DNA from: Tetragonia tetragonoides
Taxonomy: Eukaryota > Streptophyta > Magnoliopsida > Caryophyllales > Aizoaceae
Assembly: GCA_038025085.1 (NCBI GenBank)
Contig: CM076141.1
Location: forward strand, 12,154,001 to 12,218,000
Direction: 5' to 3'
DNA: 64,000 bases
Below the pieces are notes generated by a model that worked only from the letters and a program-made list of their open reading frames with translations, had not been told where the DNA came from and made no database searches. Below, piece by piece: positions 44,401-56,950 of this stretch (within the stretch, counting starts at the first letter, position 1; each line of letters opens with the position of its first letter). The translations under genes were made by a program, and so were the position numbers.

Positions 44401-47400
44401 AAGTTCCAAATTGGATGTGCTAGATAGAATTCACAAGGCCAGTCATCATACATGAAAGACAAATCCACCCTAACCAACCCTAGTGTTATAAGAAGAAAAG
44501 AAGACTCACGTCAGAATTACCCCATTCACATTGTTGGGAATTGCTTGGGATAATGCACCCATATGTGAACCATGAACCGGTGCTATTTGCTTCAGATCCA
44601 GATTGTCACTCTTCAAAAATACGAAAGCATTAGAAGGTAGTGAAATTGCAAACAGAGAATGAATATGCAACACCCATAAGAAACCTCATGCAGCTTGCAA
44701 GTCCAAACCAGCAACCAATACTATACATTCCGCATAATGCTGAACCTCAAAGGACTGCCATCTCCATCTCATATATCATTTTTCAATTTTCAAGTTTTTT
44801 GCAACGTTGAAAAATTGAAGGGGGTGTCAACTTATGTTACTGCCTGTATTTATCTTGATAGGGGTCAGCAACTGAAAAGACTCCCTTGGAAGAATTCTCA
44901 CTTGATATTGGACAACTATTTTAGAATCACTAAAGAGGGAACAGTGACATGTTCTACTACCATGCAGAGCCGCAGGGATTATATTCTACTTTGAAATTTG
45001 CCAAGAAACTAAGAATATAAGACGGCAGTTGATGTAGCCATAATAAAGGGATAACACAAAGCTATTCTCATAATTGAGGTTGCCAAAAACTGATACGAAA
45101 CGAGGACACGACACGAATCGGACATGAAATTTGCGGGTTTGGGTTGAATGTTCATTTCTAACCCATTTCATCATGAAAATGACCCGCACTCAACCCATGT
45201 AATTAAGCGTCATATTCAAATTTAATTAGCCGACAAGTCGCACAATAGAATTCAACTATTTTAAGCACTCAACAATTTTAAAAACCGTGTAAATAAGTGT
45301 AATGCACATTTGATGTGGTTAGGAAGTGTAAAAATTTACAAGTTTTTCTTATTTTTCATGTTTTTCAACTAGTCTGGAAAATTAAAAAAAGATATATAAC
45401 AGGTTAAAAACAACACTAGCTATTAAACAGGTCAAGTCCAGGTCCACAGTTTTCAATATTTAACATTGACATAACAATAAAACACCTAATTGGCCCTACT
45501 CATAATCATAGAACTCTTAAGGTTTGGCTAACTGCTAGACAGCAAAATCAACTTTGGCAAGAAAGGCGACTCACAACTTCTTTGGTTTGGTAGGAAAAGA
45601 AAAGAATTGAAACGGAAATGCTAACATTACTGTGGCTGGTTTGAAACGTAAAGGAACTGCAAAAGGGGAAAGAGATTGATAAGCAGAGCTCCATAATAAA
45701 ACATCCATTTAACTTCCCGCCAAATAATTGTCGATTTAACCAACTTTTTTTGTCTCATAATATCTGTCGCTTTAGAATTCCAAAGCTACATTGATTGTTA
45801 GATTTCCAAGTTTACCATTGCTTTATTACTCCTAAATAAACTTCCAATGCATCTATTTCAAACTAATTGAAGGGTAATTTGGCCAAATTATTTTATTATC
45901 TATAGATTTAAGGGACTCCTTAATATGTGTGCATTAACCCTTAATCGACAGATATCTGAGACGGAGGGAGTACAAGATTTACAAGGTTTTATTTTTACAA
46001 ATTTTACTAAAATATTGTGAACAAAACTAATAGTCGAAGTTGTGTATTAAAGACCACAGAAAAGTCAAGAATGAGTTGAACTATAGAACAGAGCGATTAT
46101 ATATATTATGTCTTCGCCATTACTGCTACTCCCAATCAGTTACACTACAGATAGACAATGGCATCACATAGCAGGAGGGAATAAACTATATATAATTAGC
46201 ATAAGGCATGCCATGATTAATGTATAACATGAACCATTACTCACTTCACATTGAGTAGAAAATAAAAAGCTCGGACACCTGACAAAGCATTCCTAACAAG
46301 TTCCGCTGTTACTCGTATATAGGTCCAACACTTCAAACATAAAGAACAGATTTGAAGTGTCTTTTACTAAGCGTTAGCCAAATGCCATTTGTCATCATAT
46401 TTTCAAACAAATGCCACCTTCGAATTTTCAACGTGTTCAAGTACCTGTTTATGTACTACATAGTACATTTCAATGTTTCATAACAACTAACGTTACTGTT
46501 GGAGCTTATATTTATCTTACTCACAGTCACGGAGGAAGTAACCAAGTAATATCAAGAATACAGTCTAATCCGAAACAAGAATACAAAATACAAGCAGTAT
46601 ATACAGGACTTAAAAATGCTTTTTAGATAAAGAGAATTAATAAATGTTAGCACAGACAACTCATTAAGTTTGCCACCTAAGCACAAAGATTAGTACCTGT
46701 TTCTTCCGGTAATGCAGCTGCTGCCCAATAAGAATGATCTTCTCAAAATGGGACTTAATGGTATCCTCCTCCATCGGTCCCTGAAGACGTTGAAACAATT
46801 GTCTTGCACTGCCCTGCATGAAGTAAAGAAACCAATTTAGAAAATAGCAGGCTTCACTAACTCCAGAACACAATTATGAGAGAATTAAAGAATACTAGCA
46901 CTTTAATTTCCTTGTAAGGCAGACGAAATCCTAACACAATAGAAAGCATAATTCGCAACAAAAGATCAACCAAGTCATTGCCTTTGGGATCCCAGGTAAA
47001 GTAGAAGGATAAGGTTGAGAAGATCCCGAATCTTCAGCACTATCAGCCCCATCACCAGAAGTTCTATCCATCAGAACTTTGTGCCGCTCCTTGCATTCTT
47101 GAGGCTTGCGAAATATACACTGCATATTTTAAAGAGAAGAAAGTAGTGACCGGTGAGCATTTTCTGTTTACCCAGACCAAGCAACAACAAAGGTAACAAT
47201 ACATATTAAAGCTATGAAAGTTCTACAACAGAAGAAACAAGTGAAGCCTTAACAATCCCTCAACCAAAAAGAGAAATTACACAAACAAGAAGTGGGTCAT
47301 ATACCTTGAATTGCAACGTACTGTTTATAGCATCACTTACAAGCTCCCAATTTGGGCCCATGTCATGAACAAGAACGACAAGTGCCTGAAAAGAGGGGGC

Positions 47401-50400
47401 AAACAATGTCAGGCAATCTCATTTCACAAACAGAAGAAAGGCTACATGATAGAAGAATCAAAGGAGAAAGTATACCTGATCTTCAAATAATGACCATGGG
47501 CTTCCTGAACCAGGCTGTCCAGCAGAGACCTGCATGTACAATTCAATCTTTGTTTCATTTAGACTTCATTGACAGCAAACATAAACATAAACTAAAGCAT
47601 GAGGCTCCACTATTTACACATTACCTTGAGGGCTTTTGCTTTTCTACCCCTATCCCGGCCAATAAGTTTAAAGATTTTAGTCTGGTTGGACATGTTACTC
47701 ATCTGAGAAGCAACTGGTGAAGCAACTGACCCACTTATGGGCATGGTATTGTCAAAGGATAAATCCAATGACTGCTTCATTATCTTTGGCTTCTTAGCAT
47801 GCTGCCCAAATAGACCTAAATATGGTAGATTTGGCAAAGGAACAAGCAATAAGTACATATAATATTGTTTAAAAAAGAAAAAGATTAATAATAAAGGGAG
47901 TTAAAATGGTGAGGGAGGGGAACAAATGCCTTACCACTATTCCCATTGGATTCAAGCTGGTAACTGTCAAATCTCTTTCTCACATTATCCTTCTGCATTA
48001 CAGAATATAATTCCAAATGTTTGAGGACTGCCCAAACAAACTTAAAAATAATCTAAACATCCCGTTCAAGTTTTGCTATATGATTTTCTCCAAACTATTC
48101 TATACTTCCCAAAAGATCAACAGGCTATGTGGTTTGCTCCAGTTCAAGTTCAAAATATTGACAACCTATATTTATCAGCCATAGCAGTAGTTAAATAATA
48201 TATAAATATTAAAGATTACCTGTTCATTCGGCATGGCAGACTCAAGCTGCCATCTCTGGTCATATGCCGCACCCTGTAACCATAAAGTTGAGCCACAATG
48301 GAAAGGAAAGAAAAGGGAAGAAGTTAGTGATAGTATAAGATGACGCATATCTGATCTTACTAATTTAGTATTACCTGATGCTTAATTTTCTTTTTCTTTT
48401 TAGGCTTCGCTGAAATTTCTGTAGAATCAAATACAGACTGCTTCTCAAAGTCCATTGCCGAATCAACCTCTGAGCCCCTTGGAATAACAGAACCACCCTG
48501 AAGAGTGCTCTGGTCATCCTGGAATGAATTAGTATCTCCACTAGAAGCATCAGCCCTACTTGGTGCTGGTACAAGCCCAGCACTGAAAGGACCAACAACC
48601 CTTTGCCTAGAAGCAGTACGCACTCTTTTCGTGGGAATAGTACCGACATGAAGATTGTTGGAAGGCCTCTTTCCCATTAAAGTGGACTGTGGGGTCCCAT
48701 TCCTGTTCTCCATGCAGTGTCCATAACCAAAATCACCTCCTGATTCATATGATCTAGCAGAACAAGACTTCGTATTTTTCCGCTTCTTTTTCGACGGCCT
48801 GCCAGTGCTTGCTCCGGGCAGATAATATACATTTTCTCCCTCATCTTCTTCAAAATCATTCTCTTGATATCCAAATTCTGAACAGGGAAGTAAAAATGTT
48901 GAAAGCATACAATTTATTAAAAACCAGGGTAGAAACATATCCATACTGAGCATTACCTGCAGTAGCATCATACATGGATGTATCAACTTCCTCTTGCATA
49001 TTGTTACCCATTCTCTGAATGAATCAAAACGTAGATGAAAAGAGACACAAAGAAAAACAAAATGTTATAAATGCTACAAACAAACAAATAAACTTGTTCA
49101 GAAAATAACGAAAACTACTAGTTGTGAAGGCTTGACAAGGAGTAGATGTACATGTCCTTATCCACTTTTTCGATTTTCATTCGCTAGGTAATATGATTTT
49201 TAAACAGCGTATGTAGGCCTAGGACTAAATTTGCAAATTGGTTTAGAAACTCAAATTGTTCCTAGATATTCTGATATCTTGTGTTAGTTTTTAGTTATCT
49301 TCTTCATTAGAATTCTTTTATTTAATTAACTAATTTACCCCAGACCCTGCCCTCGGCGGGATACTTACTGGGCGGTTGTTGTTGAATTAACTAATTTGCC
49401 TTCGACTGTTTCAAAATTTAAGAATTCTTGTGGGTCTAACGGAAACAAACTCTCTAGTAGCTACTGGTAAGGCTGCGTACGTCTGGACCTCCCCAAACTC
49501 TGCCCTTTACAGGATCCTTACTGAGTGGTTGTTGACACTTGTTGTTGTTACTACAGAGAGCTAATTCAACTTTGCATCATCTCTCGATAACTAATTGGGA
49601 TCTTCCATGTTAACAGAACATGACACAAGAAAATAAAGAAATGGAGATGGACCCAATCCTCAACTCAATGTCAACATAATACGACTCCATATCACTACGT
49701 TGAATATCTGAGCACTTCAAGTTCTTGTGGAGGTGTGCTTGCTTGGCCATCCTTTGGTGCATTTGGTTGGAGCGAAACTCGAGGGTTTTCACAAATGCTG
49801 GAAAGAAAATTGACTATGACTGGGACCATGTAGTTTATTTAGCCTCCCTTTGGGCTAAGGCGATGGGGGCCTTTAAGGGTGTTCCGCTCACGATAGTTCA
49901 ACACCATTGGCGAGATTTGTAGATATTTTGTTTTAGCTTCAATTTGCTTATGAGGATACCTTATCCTCCTTTTTGTATTCTTTAAATATTGATTAAGAAA
50001 AAATTCTTATCTTAAAAAAACAAAACTTATTTGCTGAGTACCTATTTTGGGGGGTGTGTGTATATAACAATGATTATGCATGGATGTACCTCAGTCTCAG
50101 CCAGACATGATTCAACTGAATTTCTGTAGGTCTCCACTGCACCAGGAGGGACTGCATAGAAGAGGTTTTCCTGCGAAATGAAGACATGAAATTAAGACAG
50201 GGCATCTGATACAATACATCGTACAAAGTACGTGACACGCAACTCTCTCCTGGGACCATGTCCATATGTTATTGGCGTGAGAAAAATACTACCACTGCCG
50301 TGAAAAATGACTCAACCATATTCCACGTAAGATAGACAACTAAACATGTACAAACCCCAGTCCATCCACAGAAATGACAATAAGGAAAGGCAACAAACGG

Positions 50401-53400
50401 AAGGTAACATATTTATATCAGAACAATGCACATTAGGTTCAGTGGAGAGCCCAATAAAGAGCAAATTTCAATGCAATGAAAAGGACTCCCAAGTTAGCAA
50501 ACAAGCACAACCAGACGACATGGCTTTTAAATAAACAGCATTAGAAAAACATTTAACGAAAGGAATAGCAATATCATGCTCAGCATCCCAAAATACAATC
50601 ATAATCAATAAGCAAGTGAACAAATCAAACATACTTCTGTTAACTTATCCTGCCATGAAACTTCTGGTAAGTCGATTTCAGATGCTACATCAGGCGTTCC
50701 AGAAACTTCAACTTTGATATGAGGTGCCAGAGAGCAATTAGACTGCAAAAGTCTAGCCGCATAGCCATGAACAGCAAGATCCTGTTTCCTTCCACGAGAT
50801 TGCAAATCCGATTCAGGGGCCTTATCCTGCTCATTAATAGTAAGAGAATCGAGAACAAAATTATTTACTTGGGAAGCAGTGTATCCCGTCTTATCAGACA
50901 CCATTCGGACATCTAACACCAGTTACACAACAGAAGACAGCATATTATTAAACATGGCCACAAGCAACAGAAGATCACATCCACTCACAGTATATGGGAA
51001 TCCTAAGGCATGTTACTTATTGATATATAATACGACACTCAAAAATATACAATTCACAAACCACATCGGCAGCAAGGTAGCCTATCTTGCTGTCATAGTG
51101 ATCCTTTTCGTAAACCTCTCTCTCTAAAACGTAAGATATTTTTGATAAAGACCTTTCCTGACTCTTCCCTATAATCACAGATAACAGCAACAGTGACAAC
51201 TTCCACACAGACAATAGTAATTCTAACCCTATATAGTAGAAAAGATAATTACCTATGAACATCTTGTACATCAGATCTAGACCATTTACACATCAACCGG
51301 GTACGAAAGCACAAGACATGTTACTGGAGTTTGAAATATACATGATAAATCACATTGCAGCAAAACATTATATCATGACTTTACAATAATTAGAAAAATG
51401 TTTTCACCTTCACAGCAATAATCACAAACCAGTGCCATCTGTAATGCCTCCACACCATTATAGTTAAGAAACCCGTAACAAAGTTAAACTATTAAAGTAC
51501 AATTTGAGAGCAAAACAAACTCAACAAATTCACGTTACGGTCCATGTAATTTTTTTGAAGATGATTGTTTTTAGATAGAAAAAGAATAGTATTATTAAAA
51601 TCAAAAAGCAGCAGAATGCAAGTTACAAATTCGTCTGATTTGAACCTCAGAAATAGATTAATTACAAAAAGGGGCCATAATGAAGCCAAATAAGTGAACC
51701 GGTCCCAAAGCAGATCAGGCGGCATAGACGAGTCAGAGAAGACTCATGCATTCCGCTCAACACACACCACAACACTGCCAACAAAGCACACTGAGAGAAT
51801 AAAATCACATAACAACCAATACCTTATCAGGGCCTCTAGCTCTACACTGCTTAACATCAATTTCATCAACCCTTGCATCATCAATGCATTTTACTGATTG
51901 AGAATTGTTAGCATTCCCGACAAGCATCCGAGCTGATTGCCAGAACTCCATCACAGCCTTTGCCAAGGTGTGAGCTACACATTTTTGCTTCCGATATTTA
52001 TTTTGCTCCTCTAACCTCAAACGAGAAGCAGAAGCAACCCGGTGGCAAATTTGAGCAGCTGCAGTCATTTTCCAAAGGCGCTCCTGAAAAAAATTCAAGA
52101 GTACTTGAATTTAGGTTATGTTGATAGTAAAAAGATTATTAAACTTCTGAAAAACTCATGAACATAATATACAAGCTTCATCTAGAGAAACATGGCTAAG
52201 ACAAGCAGATGCAAAGACAAATATGGCAAAGAGAAGGACAAGACAAATTAGCAGACCTGAGCAAAATCATTTGCTAACCAACTCATCTCCTCAACGACAA
52301 AATCCCAATGAGACTTCCGCCGATACTCTCTTGGTAACAAACCAAGAGACAACTCTGCAATTCTCTTACGTTTGGCCTGTTTAATGCCCCATAAGATGTT
52401 AAACACTCACTAACGAAGCAAAATATACCATATAAAAGACAAGACAATGAAATCTTAGATGAAAAAACAGAAATCACCTCTATAATTCGTGCCTCTTCCA
52501 ATATTCTGTCCTCATGTGCCTTATTAACCACCTTCATCTGGTCTTCAGCAGAAGTTTGGGGCTGTGAAGCAGGAAGTGGACCAGAATCATTGGTTCTATT
52601 AGGCTCATGGAAACAGGGATCCACAGAAAGAGGCTGTCTCACAGGACAAGAGCGCTCTATTTTGGAAATAGAATCCTCAGGTAGACCTTCCTGTGTCTCT
52701 AGTTTTGTCGCAATATGGTTATTTTCTCCCTGCTCCCGAACACTAGAGGGGGCTATGGCCTCATCTCTTGGAGACGATATTCCTCTGTTAATGTCTTCCC
52801 GATCTTTATCTGCAAAACCATTGCCTTGGTGGCTGATCAAATTCTGGTCCTCCTTTATACAAGAATCACTTTCCACAGCATTGGTAACATGCTTTTCATT
52901 TAGCATTTTTTCATCTTTACTGAAGGACTTCTCCCCAAATGATAGCTCATGCTCGTTAGCAGCCCCATTACTATCTACCTTTTTTAAGTTAGTACGTAAC
53001 TCACTATCAATATTTCCATTTCCATCTACACTAAGGCTAGTTTGAGTGCAAGAGGACTCAGAATCTAAAGCCTTCATTGTTTGAGCATTGCCAATAAGAC
53101 CTTCAGTTGCACATTTGCCATCTGCATTCATCTTACCAGGATCATTCAGCTGAGCAGCAATTGCATCATCTTCAGTTTTCTCAACACCTAAACAAGGAGG
53201 ACATTCAACATCTAGAGGAACTATATCTTCCTTTCCTGCAACCATATCAGGTTGGGTATTACTTGTGGCAACAGGAGCTTCCTCAGCTTTTGAACTTTGA
53301 ATTTGCAGTTCCTCTTGCTTATCTTTGGAAGTTGATACATCTAGCTTCCCTTCAGGAAAATCACTGGCTCTTGAGGTCGTAGAAGAACGTGGAGCATGTG

Positions 53401-54398
53401 TGCCATCTGACTCCATTTCAAACTGGTTCTCAGATGCAATAGGTTTAGAAAGCATCCCCTGGCGAGTAGGAAAGGACGGACCATGACCACCACGTGATGC
53501 CATATCAGCAGAACTTGATCGAGGGCCATCACGGTTTGGCCTGGACCGGTTTCTTCTTCTATATGCTTGACCCTTTTTAGCATGAAAAATAGGCGAGTCT
53601 TCTGACTCCTTCACATTTTGGCTCCCATCAAGCTGAGAAGAATGCTCTGACGGAGTAATGCTACCACGGCCAAGATGCATAGATTTTCTCTCACTTTCAA
53701 GTAACTCATTCTCACCATCAAAATTATCAGCACTATTAGGTTCACAGGCTGTAGTTACCCCCAATCTCCCACTACTTTCAACAGAATCGCCATGAGGTGA
53801 GGCAGTCAAAGCAAAACTACCCTTTGCTTCACTGTATGACAAAAAACAAACACAATAAGCAGTAAAATTTGTGTTCAAAATTTTTGTATCTCCGTCAGAA
53901 ACCTCAAGTTCTGAAATTACCTGGTCAAAAACTGATCTGGGTGTTGATCTGTGTGTGATGTGGACTGGACACTCACTGAAGCTGCAAGTCCGAATTTAAA
54001 GTCCAGAGGATTTCCACCCTGCAAAGTAAAACAACATTATGCAATCCAGCATCAGCACAATAGACTTGCAGTAAAGCAACAGATATTGGCATACATAATT
54101 TGAAAAAATGAGTGACATATTATCTTACTTTCTCAAGAAACTCGAGCTCTCTCCTTCTTTCCTCTCGAACATCATATTCCAATCTGTCAAAATTAAAGGA
54201 TTTGTAGGTAAGAAAAGAAGATCATCATGACTGTCAAGAGAGTAATTCATCTTACCTTAGCTCAGCTTGTGCCTTCTCAATTGCCGCTCGGCGTGGAGAG
54301 GGTTTTGTACCAATTCCAACTCCACCGTCAACAACTCCTCCCATGGAATCAACCTCAGCATTTACGAGGAAAGTATATTCTGAACTAAATCCATGCAT
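41465..54398 (-). CDS. EAF1: EAF1-like NuA4 complex scaffold (HSA and SANT domains), 22 coding exons
   Basis: Phase-consistent exons on minus: 54398-54256, 54183-54129, 54018-53921, 53831-52478, 52376-52257, 52083-51823, 51438-51408, 50912-50635, 50170-50090, 49014-48957, 48877-48375, 48273-48220, 47992-47935, 47815-47625, 47529-47476, 47385-47305, 47119-46982, 46813-46697, 44610-44510, 44370-44152, 44049-43698, 43210-41465. They sum to 6093 bases, 2030 aa, no internal stop. The N-terminus holds LVNAEVDSMGGV and SPRRAAIEKAQAEL as in plant EAF1 proteins. HSA domain at about 551-640 (RKSHWDFVVEEMSWLANDFAQ), SANT-like domain at about 1096-1170 (SLFEDQALVVLVHDMGPNWE, QECKERHKVLMD), basic KKKRK/KPKKKKKIKH signals, Gln-rich C-terminus (about 1450-2030). 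Family role: nuclear platform of the NuA4 H4/H2A.Z acetyltransferase complex. One intron is GC-AG (donor at 46981-46980). Confidence 0.95.
45739..45970. mobile_element. Stowaway-type MITE in an EAF1 intron
   Basis: The right end GAGACGGAGGGAG is followed by TA, giving the CTCCCTCCGT terminus of Stowaway MITEs when read on minus. TATCTGTCG lies near both ends in inverted orientation (about 45761 plus, about 45948 minus). The left terminus is decayed. A TA dinucleotide flanks both sides. Confidence 0.65.
49336..49390 (+). repeat. SINE-like tail, copy 2
   Basis: CCCCAGACCCTGCCCTCGGC, GGGATACTTACTGGGCGG, then TTGTTGTTG. It matches the other two copies and is truncated at its 5' side. It lies in an EAF1 intron. 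Confidence 0.6.
49466..49548 (+). repeat. SINE-like tail, copy 3
   Basis: GGTAAGGCTGCGTACGTCTG, ACCTCCCCAAACTCTGCCC, ACTGAGTGGTTGTTG, ending in TTG repeats. It shares its core with copies 1 and 2. Confidence 0.6.
49705..50023 (+). mobile_element. 5'-truncated LINE in an EAF1 intron
   Basis: Codes for the C-terminal LINE tail (LAILWCIWLERNSRVF and VYLASLWAKAMGAFKG, ORF to 49922). A 3'UTR with ATACCTTATCCTCC and TTTTTGTATTCTTTA follows, then an A-rich end near 50010-50020. It lies antisense to EAF1 between exons 48957-49014 and 50090-50170. Confidence 0.82.
51546..51740 (-). mobile_element. 5'-truncated LINE fragment in an EAF1 intron
   Basis: The minus-strand DLLWDRFTYLASLWPL resembles the DHVVYLASLWAKAM tail of the neighbouring LINE. 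It is followed on minus by a TTTTGATTTTAATAATACTA 3'-UTR-like stretch. It lies in the sense orientation between exons 51823-52083 and 51408-51438. Confidence 0.55.
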
Positions 54399-56950
54399 TC
54401 CTCTCTGGAAAGCTACAAGTGCTCCCCTTCCATTGCGTCTCGTCCGTCAAATCTCTGAGAAAAAGTGAAATGCCGGCATTTTCTACTGGTTAAAGAGGAG
54501 AAGAAAAAGAAAGCAAGGTGGGGATAGGAAAGAGCTGGGATAACATGGAAATGGATGAAAATCAAAAACAGAAAAGAAAAAAAAAACTCATTGCTCATTC
54601 TCACTGAAGACACTTCACTTCTGAAGTAGGAAGTAAAGTTGAAGAAAATAAAAGCTCAAAACGAAGTTGCACTTCATCACACACAAAAAGGTTGCCAACT
54701 GAAACAAGCACCCAACAGTAGCAAAGTATTGCCAGCAAAGGCACAAAATAAGCTCTCATGCAGGACAACAGGATGGTGTGTTTACGTATCTAAGCCTCAC
54801 AAGCACTATGATCGTCATAACAATGCTTTGGCTCACGAAGCTCTAGGTTTGTTTACCCAGCATTAATACAGATAGTTCTTTCTCCTTTGATAACATGTGT
54901 ATCCGGGCTAATACATATAATAAAACACAAAGAGAACAACTACTTTTGCATATTATTAATTGTAGCTGTTCATAAATTGACCTCTCTGTTGGTAGAACTG
55001 TATGCAAATAATTCTACTCGTCAAGATTTTACAGAACTTTTTTTCCTCGAAGCAGAATTATATTCAATTGGGCCAAAATAACAAAATTAGGCATAGCTCT
55101 ATATTCCCAAAACCAAGCAAAAAGTTTGAGAGAACCAAGTGGATTTCCAAAGCCCCCCATCCCAACCCCCCTCCCCCCCACAACAAAAAAAAAAAAAAAA
55201 AAAAAAACCAACCCCGAGGATGATCCCTTCCCACAACGTGGCCAAACTGCAGCAAATTTAATTGCAAGATATGACATGCAAGCTGATGAAGTTTCCATAC
55301 ATACAAACTGTAAAGTAATCTATTCCTGCTCTTACTTCTAGCTTCTCTATATTAAACCTCCTTCCTTTCCCTTTCCTATATCATAACTAAGCTAGACATA
55401 TAGTAGCTATAATGCCCAAATGGATATGCCACAAAGTTGTGACAGGAAACCCGAAACCTTATACTGCTGACTCCACAAAATCCAAAGATTTATCTTGACA
55501 TGTTACTCAAACCCAATTGTTTAGAAATGAAAAAAGAAGAGATAGAAGCAGCTTCACTGGAATCATGAAACTTAAAAACAGAAATCTTACACCCTACCAT
55601 TGAGTGTGTGCAGTCAACTTTGTGGGAGATGCTTCGTACAATCCTATCAATCTAAATTCTAAAGTCAAAAATATAACATCAATTATCTCTGAATGAATTT
55701 GGCATTTAGTTATGCTAATCACAAGCAGGAAAACTGACAATTTAGAATTTACCCCCCCGAGTCCCTATCAATCCATATGATACTGTTTAGTACCATTGGC
55801 ACACACCTTTCAAGTTTCAACCAACACTTTTTACAATAAAGGAGAATGTAACAGAGTATAACAAACCTTTCTTATATGGGTCTGACTACTAATACATAAG
55901 AAAATTATGGTTCGCCAGCTATGCCCATTTTAACATACTCACGTCACCATTCAACTATTATTATTCTTATAGAGGCAACGGCTGTTTAATTCATCAAACA
56001 GAAGGCACCCAACAAATGTCAAGAAATATCACATGCAACACATATCGTCCAGGAGAAAATATACAGAAAGAGTAGCGGAGGAAGAGAACAAAGGATGAAG
56101 ACATACACAACTAAGAAGATTCGGTAACTTGGGATAACAGTGAGGGAACACAACCACAGGGGACACCATATCCCAGTAACTCAGCAAATGTACCATGTAA
56201 GAAGTCAAACTGTGTACTACTTGCTACTTGCTACTTGCAAAATGCAGGAAAAAATAACACACCAGAATCAACAATCACTTAAACAAGACAAGCAATAAAC
56301 ATAAAATGTCTCCTAATCCAACTTATATCAAAGTTTTACAGATGCCACCATAGTACAAACTTCACCACCAGCCCACATTTCATACCAGTGATCAAAATAA
56401 TAGCTACAGAGCAACTATAATTTCATTTAGCAACATGGGCAGACTCAAATTAGTGTTTGCATTCAATGCCACACACAAATGTTCACAAACACAAGCACTA
56501 AAGGAAAAAAAAACCCATCACCATTTGATAAAATTGTGCAGCAAAATCAAATTCACCACTCTTTCACTCACGAATTGACCTCAGAGACACATAATCAAAC
56601 CAAAATGAACCAAATTTACATGCCCGAACCCTAGGTCACAACACTTTGCGGGCATTTAGGGTTTGCGAGCAAAAAACGAAAAAAATTAGGTCAAAATTGA
56701 AGGTCGAGAAGATCACCTGAGCAAAAGAAGACGAACTATAACCGCCGAAATCACCAACACGTAATAAAAGCTAGGGCGAAAATCAATCGACTGATAAAAA
56801 AATCAATCTCTGTGCCCTAATTTTTTCCGAGCTAGGGTTTTTTTAGGGCTCGAAAATAAACGAAGTCCTAATTCTTCTTTCTCTCTCCTCTACAGGGAAA
56901 TTCGATTCAAAATTGCACGAATTCGAATGAACAGATATGTTTCCCCTTAA
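54399..56950 (-). promoter_or_regulatory. EAF1: EAF1 5'UTR with a 2.26-kb leader intron, and promoter edge
   Basis: A splice acceptor (CTTTTTCTCAG on minus) ends at 54455, giving a short UTR stretch 54454-54399 before the ATG. A matching donor (TTTGCTCAG then GTGATC) lies at 56717/56716. The first non-coding exon therefore runs from 56717 up to roughly 56900, with CTAGGGTTTTTTTAGGG and CTCTCCTCTACAGGG on the flank. The leader intron has homopolymer tracts, including a long A run at about 55184-55206, and no ORF of note. The transcription start was not determined. Confidence 0.65.

Noticed and set aside
47352..47720. 122-codon plus-strand frame
   Set aside because: Runs across EAF1 exons and introns in antisense with no domain.
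55029..55306. Minus-strand frames with Phe and Gly runs in the EAF1 leader intron
   Set aside because: Caused by a T homopolymer and GGGG tracts; no domain, and inside a spliced leader intron.
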